From the NCBI RefSeq assembly GCF_001757995.1, contig NZ_LXLV01000020.1:168101-232100 (forward strand): a DNA stretch of 64,000 nt. Reading direction: 5' to 3'. This document shows positions 43,525 through 51,936 of this stretch, piece after piece. This stretch comes from Bacillus mycoides (GTDB lineage: Bacteria > Bacillota > Bacilli > Bacillales > Bacillaceae_G). Made by a program: the position numbers and the translations under genes. The notes under the pieces were generated by a model. The model saw nothing but the letters and a program-made list of their open reading frames with translations. It did no database searches and was not told the DNA's origin. The stretch's first letter is position 1. The number at the start of each line of letters is the position of its first letter.

Positions 43525-44184
43525 ATGAAATATAAAATACATTGGTTGTATAAAACGAAGCGTGGTTTACAAACTGAATTAACAACAGATTATTTGAACA
43601 TAGAAGAAGTGCTTCAATTTGCGGAGGATTTTGAGAAAACAGGTAGGGTGAAAGAACTTTTATTTTTCGATGAAATGGACGCGGAATGGTCATTAAAAGA
43701 AATGAAAAAACTGAGTAAGCAAGTGGAGGAAGATCCTCAAGAAATTCAAGTTTATTTTGATGGTGGTTATGATGTACAGACGAAAGAAGCTGGGGTTGGT
43801 ATATGTGTATACTATAAAAAAGGAAATACAAATTACCGAATTCGTCGCAATGCATACATAGAAGGCATATATGATAATAACGAAGCGGAGTATGCAGCAT
43901 TATTATACGGGATGAATACACTCGAGGAATTAGGAATTAAATATGAACCGGTTACACTTCGGGGGGATTCTCAAGTTGTACTGCAACAATTAGCTGGTGA
44001 ATGGCCTTGCTATGATGAACATTTAAATCATTACTTAGATCAAATTGAAAAAAAAGCGAAGCAAATGAAATTAAAGCTTGTTTGTGAACCGATATCTAGA
44101 AAACAAAATAAAGAGGCGCATCAATTAGCAACGCAAGCATTAGAGGGGACGGTAATTGATAGTCATAAAGAAATAACCGAATAG
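43525..44184 (+). CDS. ypeP: RNase HI-like protein with N-terminal extension (YpeP type)
   Basis: A 219-residue protein: about 70 N-terminal residues without known motif, then an RNase H fold (QVYFDGGYDVQTKEAGVGI, NNEAEYAALL, LRGDSQVVLQQL). The fourth acidic ligand is replaced: NKEAHQLA has His where NxxADxLA has Asp, so activity may be altered. AAGGGGAAT precedes ATG 43525. B. subtilis ypeP lies in the same cspD-queT neighbourhood. The next gene starts 13 bases downstream. Confidence 0.85.
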   Translation: MKYKIHWLYKTKRGLQTELTTDYLNIEEVLQFAEDFEKTGRVKELLFFDEMDAEWSLKEMKKLSKQVEEDPQEIQVYFDGGYDVQTKEAGVGICVYYKKGNTNYRIRRNAYIEGIYDNNEAEYAALLYGMNTLEELGIKYEPVTLRGDSQVVLQQLAGEWPCYDEHLNHYLDQIEKKAKQMKLKLVCEPISRKQNKEAHQLATQALEGTVIDSHKEITE

Positions 44185-44196
44185 AGAGGTGCAAAG

Positions 44197-44373
44197 GTGA
44201 ATAAAAAGCAACTCATTACAGAGGTAAATGACTTATTAGAAACGTATTGCGGAGGGTGTTTCCTGCAGGAACATAATCGGAAAAATCATAGTAAATACTA
44301 TGCCCATTCTTTTTGTATACGACAATGTACGGTTGGAGAGAAGTTGAAAAAGTATGGGGAGCAATTGTCATAA
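44197..44373 (+). CDS. Small zinc-finger protein (58 aa)
   Basis: A 58-residue protein starting at GTG 44197 (GAGGTGCAAAG upstream), beginning VNKKQLITEVNDLLETYCGG. Metal-ligand candidates are CGGC, then HNRKNH, H in YAHSFC, and CIRQC, the zf-C2HCIx2C type of small Bacillus zinc-finger proteins (YpeQ-like). It follows ypeP by 12 bases and is closed by a terminator, so both form an operon. Function unknown. Confidence 0.82.
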   Translation: MNKKQLITEVNDLLETYCGGCFLQEHNRKNHSKYYAHSFCIRQCTVGEKLKKYGEQLS

Positions 44374-44410
44374 AAAAACATCCAGAGAATTTTCTCTGGA
44401 TGTTTTTTTA
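44374..44410. terminator. Bidirectional terminator
   Basis: AAAACATCCAGAGAA / TTCTCTGGATGTTTT stem with T and A tracts, between the convergent zinc-finger and DUF2564 genes. Confidence 0.9.
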
Positions 44411-44656
44411 GTGCTTCGCTTCGTGTAATTGATGCTCGCATTTACTTAATTTTTTTTCTTCATTCATTAGAAATGGCTCATCTAAATCCGTTGCAACGGA
44501 TTTCATGATTTCAAGCTGAGAACGAGCCGATTCTACTGCAGTAGTGGCATGCTCTAATGTGTCTGGATCCATTGAAATTGTTGCAGAACCTACCATTTTT
44601 TGTGCAGTTTCTACACGGAATTTTACTTCTTCAAAATCATTTACATGTGATCCCAT
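44408..44656 (-). CDS. DUF2564-like small protein (82 aa)
   Basis: An 82-residue helical protein (MGSHVNDFEEVKFRVETAQK, SATISMDPDTLEHATTAVES, LDEPFLMNEEKKLSKCEHQL). It resembles DUF2564, a Bacillus family of unknown function; the name is from memory. GGAGGCAATAACA precedes ATG 44656. It follows cspD on the same strand, separated by a terminator. Confidence 0.75.
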   Translation of the reverse strand: MGSHVNDFEEVKFRVETAQKMVGSATISMDPDTLEHATTAVESARSQLEIMKSVATDLDEPFLMNEEKKLSKCEHQLHEAKH

Positions 44657-44728
44657 TGTTATTGCCTCCTTTGTATTTTGCGCATTTCACATAGTTTTTG
44701 CTCTGTAAAACGGAAATATACAAAGGAA

Positions 44729-44763
44729 TAACAAAGGAGGTTACCAAGTAAGGTAACCTCCTG
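44729..44763 (-). terminator. Terminator of cspD
   Basis: AGGAGGTTACC / GGTAACCTCCT stem followed on the reverse strand by TTTGTTATT. Confidence 0.8.
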
Positions 44764-44775
44764 TCATATGTGGGA

Positions 44776-44973
44776 TTAAAGTTTTGCTACGTTAGCAGCT
44801 TGAGGTCCACGGTTTCCTTCAGTAATGTCGAAAGATACTTCTTGGCCTTCCTCTAAAGCTTTGTAGCCGTCGCCTTGAATAGCAGAGAAATGTACGAATA
44901 CATCTTCAGAGCCTTCCATTTCGATAAATCCAAAACCTTTTTCATTGTTAAACCATTTTACTTTTCCTTGCAT
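44776..44973 (-). CDS. cspD: Cold-shock protein CspD
   Basis: A 65-residue single cold-shock domain that binds single-stranded RNA/DNA and melts mRNA structure. RNP1 KGFGFIE and RNP2 VFVHFSAI are intact and the end [13 protein letters not shown] is typical. AGGAGG lies 9 bases before ATG 44973; an in-frame start 12 codons earlier has no ribosome site. Position beside ypeP-queT matches B. subtilis cspD. The leader is long (about 95-100 nt). Confidence 0.95.
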   Translation of the reverse strand: MQGKVKWFNNEKGFGFIEMEGSEDVFVHFSAIQGDGYKALEEGQEVSFDITEGNRGPQAANVAKL

Positions 44974-45078
44974 GTCACAATTCCTCCTAAAAACGATTCC
45001 TTTTTTCATTTAGTGAAATTCATTAAAAAAAAATAAAAAATGCTATATTATCGAATATTCTGCTAAATGATTAATTTA

Positions 45079-45108
45079 AATATACACGAATTGGTAGAAT
45101 TTAGTCAA
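45079..45108 (-). promoter_or_regulatory. Sigma-A promoter of cspD with long leader
   Basis: Reverse-strand TTGACT (45103-45108) and TATATT (45079-45084) with an 18-base spacer. The start site near 45072 gives an untranslated leader of about 100 nt, the kind of leader known from cold-shock mRNAs. Confidence 0.7.
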
Positions 45109-45227
45109 GTAAGCGTTTTTAAAGTTTTGTATTTTTAAATAACTTTTTCTCGAATTTTTAAAAAGGTATAGGACAAGCCGAGTATGTAATATTCTAAAGT
45201 GAATGCTGTACATAATGAGGTGAAAGA

Positions 45228-45956
45228 ATGGATGAGTCTTATTTATTAGATAATGAAGGAATGAAAAATAGAGTCGATATACCGAATTGGGTTGCAAAAG
45301 AATTTCAAAATTTTTCGAGTGTCGTGTTAGAACCAACTTTTCCGTGTTATTTCGGTTTAACAGCTTTGAAAAAGAATGAACTTCGTTATTCATTTCTCTC
45401 TCATAATGATTGGGGGCATTTACCCAATACAATGTTATCTTTTTTAGAGTTAATGAGAGAGAGGCCGATTGTAAGAAGAGGATTTTTTCTTTTTGTGGAA
45501 CCGGAATGTGAAGAAAAATCAATCGAATATTATCGAGATTATTTTTGGAAAGTACTACAATATTTGCATGAACAAGATAATCAATTATGGCCAAAGCAAA
45601 TCCCGAAAAATCCAGAGCATTATTTATGGGAATTTTCATTTGGTGGTGAACCAATATTTGCATTTGGGAATTCGCCAGCTTATAAACAGAGAAAGACTAG
45701 GCATTTAGGAAATTCTCTCGTTATTGGATTCCAGCCACGAACTATTTTCGATGGATTAGAAGGAGATCGTCCTAAAGGGTCGTATTCAAGACAAATGGTC
45801 CGTGAACGAGTTGAAAAATGGGATCAGTTGCCGAAGCACCCTAACATTAGTCACTACGGCGATCCTAATCATCGTGAATGGAAACAATATTTCATAGGGG
45901 ATGATATTGAGCCGATTAAAGGTAAATGTCCTTTTCATCATAAGGTGGAGAAATAA
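45228..45956 (+). CDS. YqcI/YcgG family protein
   Basis: A 242-residue soluble protein with the conserved YqcI/YcgG pattern: FPCYFGLTALKKNELRYSFL, FLFVEPECEEKSIEYYRDYF, GNSLVIGFQPRTIFDGLEGD, and a C-terminal KGKCPFHH. Relatives include heme-related or guanitoxin-type proteins, but the function of this Bacillus member is not established. GAGGTGAAAGA precedes ATG 45228. A 195-codon frame on the opposite strand is a shadow. Confidence 0.87.
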   Translation: MDESYLLDNEGMKNRVDIPNWVAKEFQNFSSVVLEPTFPCYFGLTALKKNELRYSFLSHNDWGHLPNTMLSFLELMRERPIVRRGFFLFVEPECEEKSIEYYRDYFWKVLQYLHEQDNQLWPKQIPKNPEHYLWEFSFGGEPIFAFGNSPAYKQRKTRHLGNSLVIGFQPRTIFDGLEGDRPKGSYSRQMVRERVEKWDQLPKHPNISHYGDPNHREWKQYFIGDDIEPIKGKCPFHHKVEK

Positions 45957-45984
45957 GAGCCATCATCTAGATGGCTCTTTTGCA
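45956..45984 (+). terminator. Terminator after the YqcI/YcgG gene
   Basis: AGAGCCATC / GATGGCTCT stem, ATCTA loop, then TTTT. Confidence 0.85.
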
Positions 45985-46081
45985 TATTTTGGATAAAAAA
46001 GGGTATTTTATTATGAAAGCTAGTCTATTTTTAAAGATTACATCATTACTTAATAGTAAAGGAAGTAGAAAGGATAGGGCG

Positions 46082-46714
46082 ATGTTTGGAGCAATTATAC
46101 AACAAATAGTATTGGGTATTTCATTAGCTGCACCGGTAGGTCCAATTAATATTGAAATGTTAAAAAGGGGAATTGAACGTGGATTTTGGCATGCGTGGGT
46201 TGTTGGAATCGGAGGAATGACTGCTGATATTTTGTTTATGCTTCTTATTTATTTTGGTTTATCTTCTGTGTTTATGTATACATATGTACAAGCTTTTATG
46301 TACTGCACTGGGTTTTTCCTGTTATTTTATTTAGGATTTCAAAGTGTAAAACAAGGAATCTCCCACTCGAATATGGAATATAACAAAGAAGAGGTAGGTG
46401 GACTTAAACAATCTTTTATGGCAGGATTTTTAATTGCGATATCCAATCCATTAAATCTTGTTTTTTGGTTTGGTATATACGGAAGTACACTTAGCTCATT
46501 GCTTACAAAGGTAACAAAGCAAGAAGCTTTTTTGTACAGTCTTTGCATTATTATTGGTATTATTTTGTGGAACTTAAATATTGCTTTTTCTGTACATTTT
46601 GGAAGGACTTTATTAAAACAAAAAGCACTTGGCTATATTACAGCCGGAGCAGGTATTATTTTAGTAGGATACTCTATCCATTTTGCATACAAAGCTTTAC
46701 AGTTGTTCACATAA
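46082..46714 (+). CDS. LysE/RhtB family exporter
   Basis: A 210-residue membrane protein with about six helices; the LysE fold exports amino acids or similar metabolites. Signature region near the N-terminus: GISLAAPVGPINIEMLKRGI, then FWHAWVVGIGGMTADILFML; later FLIAISNPLNLVFWFGIYG, the conserved NP motif. ATG 46082 gives the family length and follows AAAGGATAGGG; an extended start at 45971 would add a polar tail and overlap the terminator. Substrate unknown. Confidence 0.88.
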   Translation: MFGAIIQQIVLGISLAAPVGPINIEMLKRGIERGFWHAWVVGIGGMTADILFMLLIYFGLSSVFMYTYVQAFMYCTGFFLLFYLGFQSVKQGISHSNMEYNKEEVGGLKQSFMAGFLIAISNPLNLVFWFGIYGSTLSSLLTKVTKQEAFLYSLCIIIGIILWNLNIAFSVHFGRTLLKQKALGYITAGAGIILVGYSIHFAYKALQLFT

Positions 46715-46733
46715 GATTGAAGGGGAGATTTTT

Positions 46734-47027
46734 ATGTATCGAACCACTATTGACGGGAAAGAAATTATCATCACATTAGCACCAAAAATCCGAAAAGAAA
46801 TTACTGATAGGAACCCACTGTATGAAGCGGTATTTAATAATACAGCAAGGTTGCTGCAAACGAAACAACCAACGTTTGCGGTAAATCATGAAGTATTTGG
46901 GCTTATTATTGGAGAAGTACAAAGGGGTGAAGTAACGGTGTTTGCAGTAGAACACATTATCCCGAAGCAAAATATATTTGGTCCGAATACTTTTTTCTCG
47001 ACAATAGAACAGCAGGCAAATTTGTAA
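46734..47027 (+). CDS. Hypothetical protein, 97 aa
   Basis: A 97-residue soluble product (MYRTTIDGKEIIITLAPKIR, NPLYEAVFNNTARLLQTKQP, VFGLIIGEVQRGEVTVFAVE). AGGGGAG precedes ATG 46734, 19 bases after the LysE-type gene, so it is probably cotranscribed. No motif, signal or membrane segment. The sequence looks like a normal Bacillus coding region; no family recognised. Confidence 0.75.
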   Translation: MYRTTIDGKEIIITLAPKIRKEITDRNPLYEAVFNNTARLLQTKQPTFAVNHEVFGLIIGEVQRGEVTVFAVEHIIPKQNIFGPNTFFSTIEQQANL

Positions 47028-47110
47028 AGTGAATAGAATAAAAATAAAATAGAAAAGAAATGGTCGTAACGATATGTTACGGCTGTTTTTTGGGAAAAGG
47101 GGGAAGAAAG

Positions 47111-47740
47111 ATGAAGAGAGTGGTAAAGGAGTTCTTTTTACAACATGATATTGTTATTATGTATAGTATTCTATTTATTTTCATCATTATTTTAAAAATG
47201 CAATTTTTTACATGGATCGGTATGTTAGCGTGTGTGTTTGGGATTGCTTTTTATACTTTTAACGAATATATGACACATCGTTTTTTATTCCATTTAAAGC
47301 CGCCTAAAAACGCATTTTTATTAAAAATGTTAAGAAGATTACATTATGATCATCACGTATATCCAGATGATTTGAAACTTTTATTTTTGCCTGTATGGTT
47401 TAGTATACCTAGCTTTACTATATATTTACTTATATCGTACGGTATTACAAAAAGTGTTACTGTTACACTTTCATTTGGAATCGGAATGATTATAATGCTC
47501 CTCGTTTATGAATGGAAACATTATATTGCACATAAACCGATTCGTCCCTTCACTAAGTTTGGAAGATGGCTAAAAAAACAGCACATATTACACCATTATA
47601 AAAATGAAAAGTTTTGGTTCGGAGTTTCAAATCCAGTATTCGATTTTATATTTGGAACGCTGAAAGATGGAAAAGACGTTGAATTAAGTGAAACAGCTCG
47701 TAATTTAGAAAAGGAGACAAAGACAGAAGTAGTGCGATAA
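47111..47740 (+). CDS. Fatty acid hydroxylase superfamily membrane protein (di-iron, sterol-desaturase type)
   Basis: A 209-residue membrane enzyme with four helices. Histidine clusters of the di-iron centre are THRFLFH, RLHYDHH, WKHYIAHKP, and QHILHHYKNEK, in the usual order. Such enzymes hydroxylate or desaturate lipids; some Bacillus relatives modify carotenoids or hopanoid-like lipids, but the substrate here is unknown. ATG 47111 follows GGGGGAAGAAAG; the upstream in-frame start at 47060 is weak. Confidence 0.88.
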   Translation: MKRVVKEFFLQHDIVIMYSILFIFIIILKMQFFTWIGMLACVFGIAFYTFNEYMTHRFLFHLKPPKNAFLLKMLRRLHYDHHVYPDDLKLLFLPVWFSIPSFTIYLLISYGITKSVTVTLSFGIGMIIMLLVYEWKHYIAHKPIRPFTKFGRWLKKQHILHHYKNEKFWFGVSNPVFDFIFGTLKDGKDVELSETARNLEKETKTEVVR

Positions 47741-47755
47741 GCACTACTTTTTTAT
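47728..47755 (+). terminator. Terminator after the hydroxylase gene, partly inside a bcr1 target duplication
   Basis: AGTAGTGC / GCACTACT stem followed by TTTTTTAT; the last five bases are also the left TTTAT flank of the adjoining repeat. Confidence 0.88.
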
Positions 47756-47866
47756 CCCGCTATTTGCGAGCGGTAAGACTCCCACTTCAAAATTCGGCGA
47801 ATACGAGGAAGTTAGGTGGGAGTCGGGCTGCTCGTAAAACCCCCACTGATTAAAGTTTCACTTTAT
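47751..47866 (-). repeat. bcr1-type dispersed repeat, reverse orientation
   Basis: CCCGC (47756) to TAAAGTTTCAC (47861) is the reverse complement of the ends seen at 11676 and 43352. TTTAT flanks it at 47751-47755 and 47862-47866. The core is 106 bases and shares the CTCCCAC...GTTAGGTGGGAGT hairpin with the 43352 copy. The remaining gap to 48087 (about 220 bases) shows only the ywcB leader and no gene. Confidence 0.78.
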
Positions 47867-48087
47867 TCTGTTTTAACGGGAATAAAAGTTTGATCGAATC
47901 AATCAAATTTTATGTTGAAAAAGTATATTGAAAATTTAGGAGAAAATGACGAAAAATGTCTATCGAAAAATCTTTGCAGGAATGTATGGATTGTCTAAAA
48001 TGAAAATAAGTTTCTGAATATTTATAAAATTTAGTCTTTCGGTGCACAAGGGGGAATTGTATTTTAAGTAAGAGAGGGGACCAGAGA

Positions 48088-48429
48088 ATGAAACGAGATG
48101 ATACGTCAGCACGTAAGTTACAAAATGAGGTGAATTATACAGAAGTTGTTCAGTCTAAAGAATTTCAATTGCTATTAAATACGAAAAAGAAGTTTATCGT
48201 TCCGATGAGTATTTTCTTTTTAAGCTTTTTTATTGCACTACCTATTTTAACATCGTATTCAAAGGTGCTCAATACACCAGCATTTGGTGATGTGACATGG
48301 GCATGGGTATTTGCTTTGGCGCAATTTATAATGACATGGGCATTATGTATGATTTATAGCAAAAAGGCGGAATCCTTTGATGAAATCTCGCAAAAAATTC
48401 TACAAGATATGCAAAAAGGGAGGGGCTGA
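48088..48429 (+). CDS. ywcB: DUF485 membrane protein, partner of the solute symporter
   Basis: A 113-residue protein with two membrane helices (VPMSIFFLSFFIALPILTSY; WAWVFALAQFIMTWALCMIY) and the cytoplasmic tail SFDEISQKIL. DUF485 proteins are encoded directly before acetate-type sodium:solute symporters, as E. coli yjcH-actP and B. subtilis ywcB-ywcA. AGAGGGGACC precedes ATG 48088. Two bases separate it from the symporter start. Confidence 0.9.
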   Translation: MKRDDTSARKLQNEVNYTEVVQSKEFQLLLNTKKKFIVPMSIFFLSFFIALPILTSYSKVLNTPAFGDVTWAWVFALAQFIMTWALCMIYSKKAESFDEISQKILQDMQKGRG

Positions 48430-48431
48430 AA

Positions 48432-49982
48432 TTGAATACTACTGCGTTTGCACTATTTTTAATTATTGTCCTTGGTACGCTCATTATCACGTATTTTGCA
48501 TCGAAAAAAACGAAAAATGCGAGTGAATTTTATACGGCTGGAGGGGGATTAACTGGTTGGCAAAATGGTCTAGCTATTGCCGGGGATTACATGTCTGCTG
48601 CGTCATTTCTTGGTATCGCTGGAGCGATAGCGTTAACAGGATTTGATGGGTTCTTTTATAGTATAGGTTTCTTAGTTGCTTACTTAGTTGTATTATATCT
48701 AGTTGCAGAACCGCTTAGAAATTTAGGGAAGTATACGCTCGCTGACATGATTGCGGCACGTTTTGATGCGAAAAAGGTTCGTGGTATAGCAGCGCTTAAT
48801 ACGATGACGATTTCAATTTTTTATATGATTGCACAATTAGTTGGTGCGGGTGCACTTATTAAATTATTATTAGGTATCGAATATACAACATCTGTATTAA
48901 TCGTGGGTACACTTATGACTGTTTATGTTATTTTTGGAGGAATGACAGCTACGAGCTGGGTTCAAATTGTAAAGGCTGTACTACTTATGGCAGGGACATT
49001 TATTATTTCTGTTATCGTTTTCTCCAAATTTAATTTCAGTGTGACTGAAATGTTCGCTCAAATGAAAACAGCTACTCCATTAAAAGATTCATTTTTAAAT
49101 CCAGGAGTAAAGTATAAAGATGGTCTTGATACACTTTCTTTAAATTTAGGACTAGTTCTCGGTACGGCAGGATTACCACATATTCTTGTCCGCTTTTTCA
49201 CAGTACGTGATGCAAAAACTGCACGTCAATCTGTTGTATATGCGACGTGGTTAATTGGCGCGTTTTATATTATGACAATTTTCTTAGGGTTTGGAGCAGC
49301 GGCGTTTGTAGGAAATGAGGCGATTATTAAAGCAAATCCAGCCGGTAATATGGCGGCACCTTTATTAGCTAAAGCATTAGGTGGAGATTTCTTATTCGCA
49401 TTCGTATCGGCGATTGCTTTTGCAACAATTTTAGCTGTAGTAGCAGGTCTTGTATTAACGGCAGCTTCCGCATTTGCTCATGATTTTTATAACGAGATTA
49501 TTCGAAAAGGAAAATCAACGGAAAAAGAGCAAGTGTCAATGGCTCGTTATGCGTCTATTGGAGTAGCGATAGTATCTATTATACTCGCTTTATTTGCTCA
49601 AACATTAAACGTAGCATTTTTAGTATCACTAGCATTTGCAGTTGCAGCGAGTGCAAATTTACCAGTTATATTATTTACAATATATTGGAAACGCTTTAAT
49701 ACAACGGGTGCAATTTGTGGAATGATCGTTGGTCTTGTATCAGCAATTGTTCTTGTTGCGTTAAGTCCAAACGTTTGGAATCCTGTGGTAGGGAAAGCTA
49801 TATTTGTTGGAGAGGCGATATTCCCATATACGACACCTGGAATTGTTTCTATTCCGCTTGGATTCCTTGCAGCATATTTAGGAACTGTTTTCTCTAGTAA
49901 GAAAGAAGATGTAGCGAAGTTTGATGAAATTCTTGTGAAATCTAATACTGGTCATGGTATTAGCGACGCATCTTCACATTAA
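48432..49982 (+). CDS. ywcA: Sodium:solute symporter, cation/acetate type (ActP/YwcA-like)
   Basis: A 516-residue SSS-family permease with about 13 helices. ActP-type landmarks: ASEFYTAGGGLTGWQNGLAI, AGDYMSAASFLGIAGAIAL, GTAGLPHILVRFFTVRDAKT, and ASAFAHDFYNEIIRKG. It takes up acetate or another short monocarboxylate with Na+ or H+. The start is TTG 48432 with AGGGAGGGGC upstream, two bases after the DUF485 stop. A terminator-like hairpin (GAGCTTTTC/GAAAAGCTC) follows. Confidence 0.92.
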   Translation: MNTTAFALFLIIVLGTLIITYFASKKTKNASEFYTAGGGLTGWQNGLAIAGDYMSAASFLGIAGAIALTGFDGFFYSIGFLVAYLVVLYLVAEPLRNLGKYTLADMIAARFDAKKVRGIAALNTMTISIFYMIAQLVGAGALIKLLLGIEYTTSVLIVGTLMTVYVIFGGMTATSWVQIVKAVLLMAGTFIISVIVFSKFNFSVTEMFAQMKTATPLKDSFLNPGVKYKDGLDTLSLNLGLVLGTAGLPHILVRFFTVRDAKTARQSVVYATWLIGAFYIMTIFLGFGAAAFVGNEAIIKANPAGNMAAPLLAKALGGDFLFAFVSAIAFATILAVVAGLVLTAASAFAHDFYNEIIRKGKSTEKEQVSMARYASIGVAIVSIILALFAQTLNVAFLVSLAFAVAASANLPVILFTIYWKRFNTTGAICGMIVGLVSAIVLVALSPNVWNPVVGKAIFVGEAIFPYTTPGIVSIPLGFLAAYLGTVFSSKKEDVAKFDEILVKSNTGHGISDASSH

Positions 49983-49987
49983 AATAG

Positions 49988-50022
49988 AGGAGCTTTTCGA
50001 ATTAAAAGAAAAGCTCTTTTTC
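49988..50022 (+). terminator. Terminator after the symporter gene
   Basis: GAGCTTTTC / GAAAAGCTC with AATTAAAA loop followed by TTTTTC. Confidence 0.82.
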
Positions 50023-50167
50023 TTTTGTCATTTTCTTATAAATATTACTGTATTGTAAGTAGGATTTGTCATAATTTTGTGGAATGAAAATAAGCAGGGA
50101 GAAATTTAACTCATCATGGCACCAGCGCAGCTTTGTGAAAAATAAGTTGTTATGGAAGGTGGAAGAA

Positions 50168-51520
50168 ATGATGAAGACAAAACAAACCGATGAATTATTA
50201 GCAAAAGATGAGCAATATGTTTGGCACGGAATGCGTCCCTTTAGTCCAAGTAGTACAATGGTAGGGGCAAAAGCAGAAGGGTGCTGGGTTGAAGATATAC
50301 AAGGAAAAAGATATTTAGACGGTATGAGTGGTCTTTGGTGTGTGAATAGTGGATACGGAAGAAAAGAGCTCGCAGAGGCAGCTTATAAACAATTGCAAAC
50401 ATTATCATACTTTCCGATGTCACAATCACATGAACCAGCAATTAAGCTCGCTGAAAAGTTAAACGAGTGGCTTGGTGGAGAGTATGTTATTTTCTTCTCT
50501 AATAGTGGATCAGAAGCGAATGAAACAGCTTTTAAAATAGCAAGACAATATTATGCTCAAAAAGGTGAACCGCATCGTTACAAATTTATGTCACGTTATC
50601 GTGGTTATCACGGAAACACAATGGCGACGATGGCAGCGACTGGACAAGCACAGCGTAGATACCAATATGAGCCATTTGCTTCAGGTTTTTTACACGTAAC
50701 GCCTCCAGATTGTTACCGCATGCCAGAAATGGAATCACAAAATATTTATGATGTAGAATGCGTAAAAGAAGTAGATCGTGTTATGACATGGGAATTAAGT
50801 GAAACGATAGCAGCATTTATTATGGAGCCAATTATTACAGGCGGAGGTATTTTAATGCCGCCACAAGACTATATGAAAGCTGTTCACGAAACGTGTCAAA
50901 AACACGGTGCACTACTTATAAGTGATGAAGTTATTTGTGGTTTCGGGCGTACAGGAAAAGCATTTGGGTTTATGAACTATGACGTTAAGCCTGATATCGT
51001 TACGATGGCAAAAGGTATTACGAGCGCATACTTACCATTATCAGCAACAGCTGTGAAAAAAGAAATTTATGAGGCATTTAAAGGAACAGGAGAATATGAA
51101 TTCTTCCGCCATATTAATACATTTGGTGGAAATCCAGCGGCTTGTGCATTAGCGCTTAAAAACTTAGAGATTATGGAAAATGAAAATTTAATTGAGCGCT
51201 CTGCACAAATGGGTTCGCTTTTATTAAATCAATTAAAAGAAGAAATCGGAGAACATCCACTTGTTGGGAATATTCGAGGGAAAGGGCTATTAGTTGGAAT
51301 CGAACTAGTAAATGATAAAGCGACGAAAGAACCAATTGATAACGACAAAATCGCAACTGTTGTAAATGCTTGTAAAGAAAAAGGGCTTATTATTGGACGC
51401 AACGGTATGACAACAGCAGGGTATAATAACGTATTAACATTAGCGCCACCGCTCGTTATTTCAGGTGAAGAAATTGCTTTTGTTGTTGGAACGTTGAAGA
51501 CAGCAATGGAACGTATTTAA
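50168..51520 (+). CDS. Class III omega-aminotransferase (beta-alanine/pyruvate type)
   Basis: A 450-residue PLP enzyme. Landmarks: YLDGMSGLWCVNSGYGRKEL, SNSGSEANETAFKIARQYY (PLP phosphate loop), RYRGYHGNTMATMAATGQ, ISDEVICGFGRTGKAFGF (Asp for the pyridine N), and MAKGITSAYLPLSATAV (the Schiff-base Lys). It transfers an omega-amino group, probably to pyruvate; the donor is not known. ATG 50168 (AAGGTGGAAG upstream) is preferred to 50084, which adds 28 residues without a ribosome site. Confidence 0.92.
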   Translation: MMKTKQTDELLAKDEQYVWHGMRPFSPSSTMVGAKAEGCWVEDIQGKRYLDGMSGLWCVNSGYGRKELAEAAYKQLQTLSYFPMSQSHEPAIKLAEKLNEWLGGEYVIFFSNSGSEANETAFKIARQYYAQKGEPHRYKFMSRYRGYHGNTMATMAATGQAQRRYQYEPFASGFLHVTPPDCYRMPEMESQNIYDVECVKEVDRVMTWELSETIAAFIMEPIITGGGILMPPQDYMKAVHETCQKHGALLISDEVICGFGRTGKAFGFMNYDVKPDIVTMAKGITSAYLPLSATAVKKEIYEAFKGTGEYEFFRHINTFGGNPAACALALKNLEIMENENLIERSAQMGSLLLNQLKEEIGEHPLVGNIRGKGLLVGIELVNDKATKEPIDNDKIATVVNACKEKGLIIGRNGMTTAGYNNVLTLAPPLVISGEEIAFVVGTLKTAMERI

Positions 51521-51531
51521 TTAATAAAAAG

Positions 51532-51566
51532 AAAAAAGCGAGCTATTTATAAAGCTCGCTTTTTTG
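51532..51566 (+). terminator. Terminator after the aminotransferase gene
   Basis: AAAAAAGCGAGCT / AGCTCGCTTTTTT stem. Confidence 0.9.
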
Positions 51567-51594
51567 TGTCATAATTCAATAGGGGGAGATTTTA

Positions 51595-51873
51595 ATGAAG
51601 AAGTATGATCCTAGTCAACATTATCACATTGGTTATTATGAAGACGGATATGATTTAGAAATAACAGCTTACAAAAGAATCAATGAACCAGTGTGGGATG
51701 CTTATATTCCACGTTATGAGGCAGTCGATTTTTATAAAAAGGTGGAGAAAATGAAGCTAGGTGAATATATAGACGACTATGGCATAAAAGTATATTCATT
51801 TCGTGATGATATCGATGATGAAGAAGCACGAACTATTTTTGAAAAATGGTTAAAAAAGAACGAGGTTGTTTAA
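51595..51873 (+). CDS. Hypothetical protein, 92 aa
   Basis: A 92-residue soluble acidic product rich in Tyr (MKKYDPSQHYHIGYYEDGYD, VWDAYIPRYEAVDFYKKVEK, DDIDDEEARTIFEKWLKKNE). AGGGGGAG precedes ATG 51595; terminators lie on both sides. No family recognised. Confidence 0.75.
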   Translation: MKKYDPSQHYHIGYYEDGYDLEITAYKRINEPVWDAYIPRYEAVDFYKKVEKMKLGEYIDDYGIKVYSFRDDIDDEEARTIFEKWLKKNEVV

Positions 51874-51884
51874 AGATAAAACAT

Positions 51885-51928
51885 AAAAGGAGATTGCTAT
51901 CTTATAAGATAGCAATCTCCTTTTATTA
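51885..51928. terminator. Bidirectional terminator
   Basis: AAAAGGAGATTGCTATCTT / AAGATAGCAATCTCCTTTT, a long perfect stem between convergent genes. Confidence 0.92.
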
Positions 51929-51936
51929 TAGTAAAC

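Noticed and set aside
43520-43921. 133-codon reverse frame over ypeP
   Set aside because: Antisense shadow with no ribosome site and no recognisable motif.
45076-45663. 195-codon reverse frame
   Set aside because: Antisense to the YqcI/YcgG gene, rich in Leu/Tyr/Ile/His, no ribosome site; it also covers the cspD promoter.
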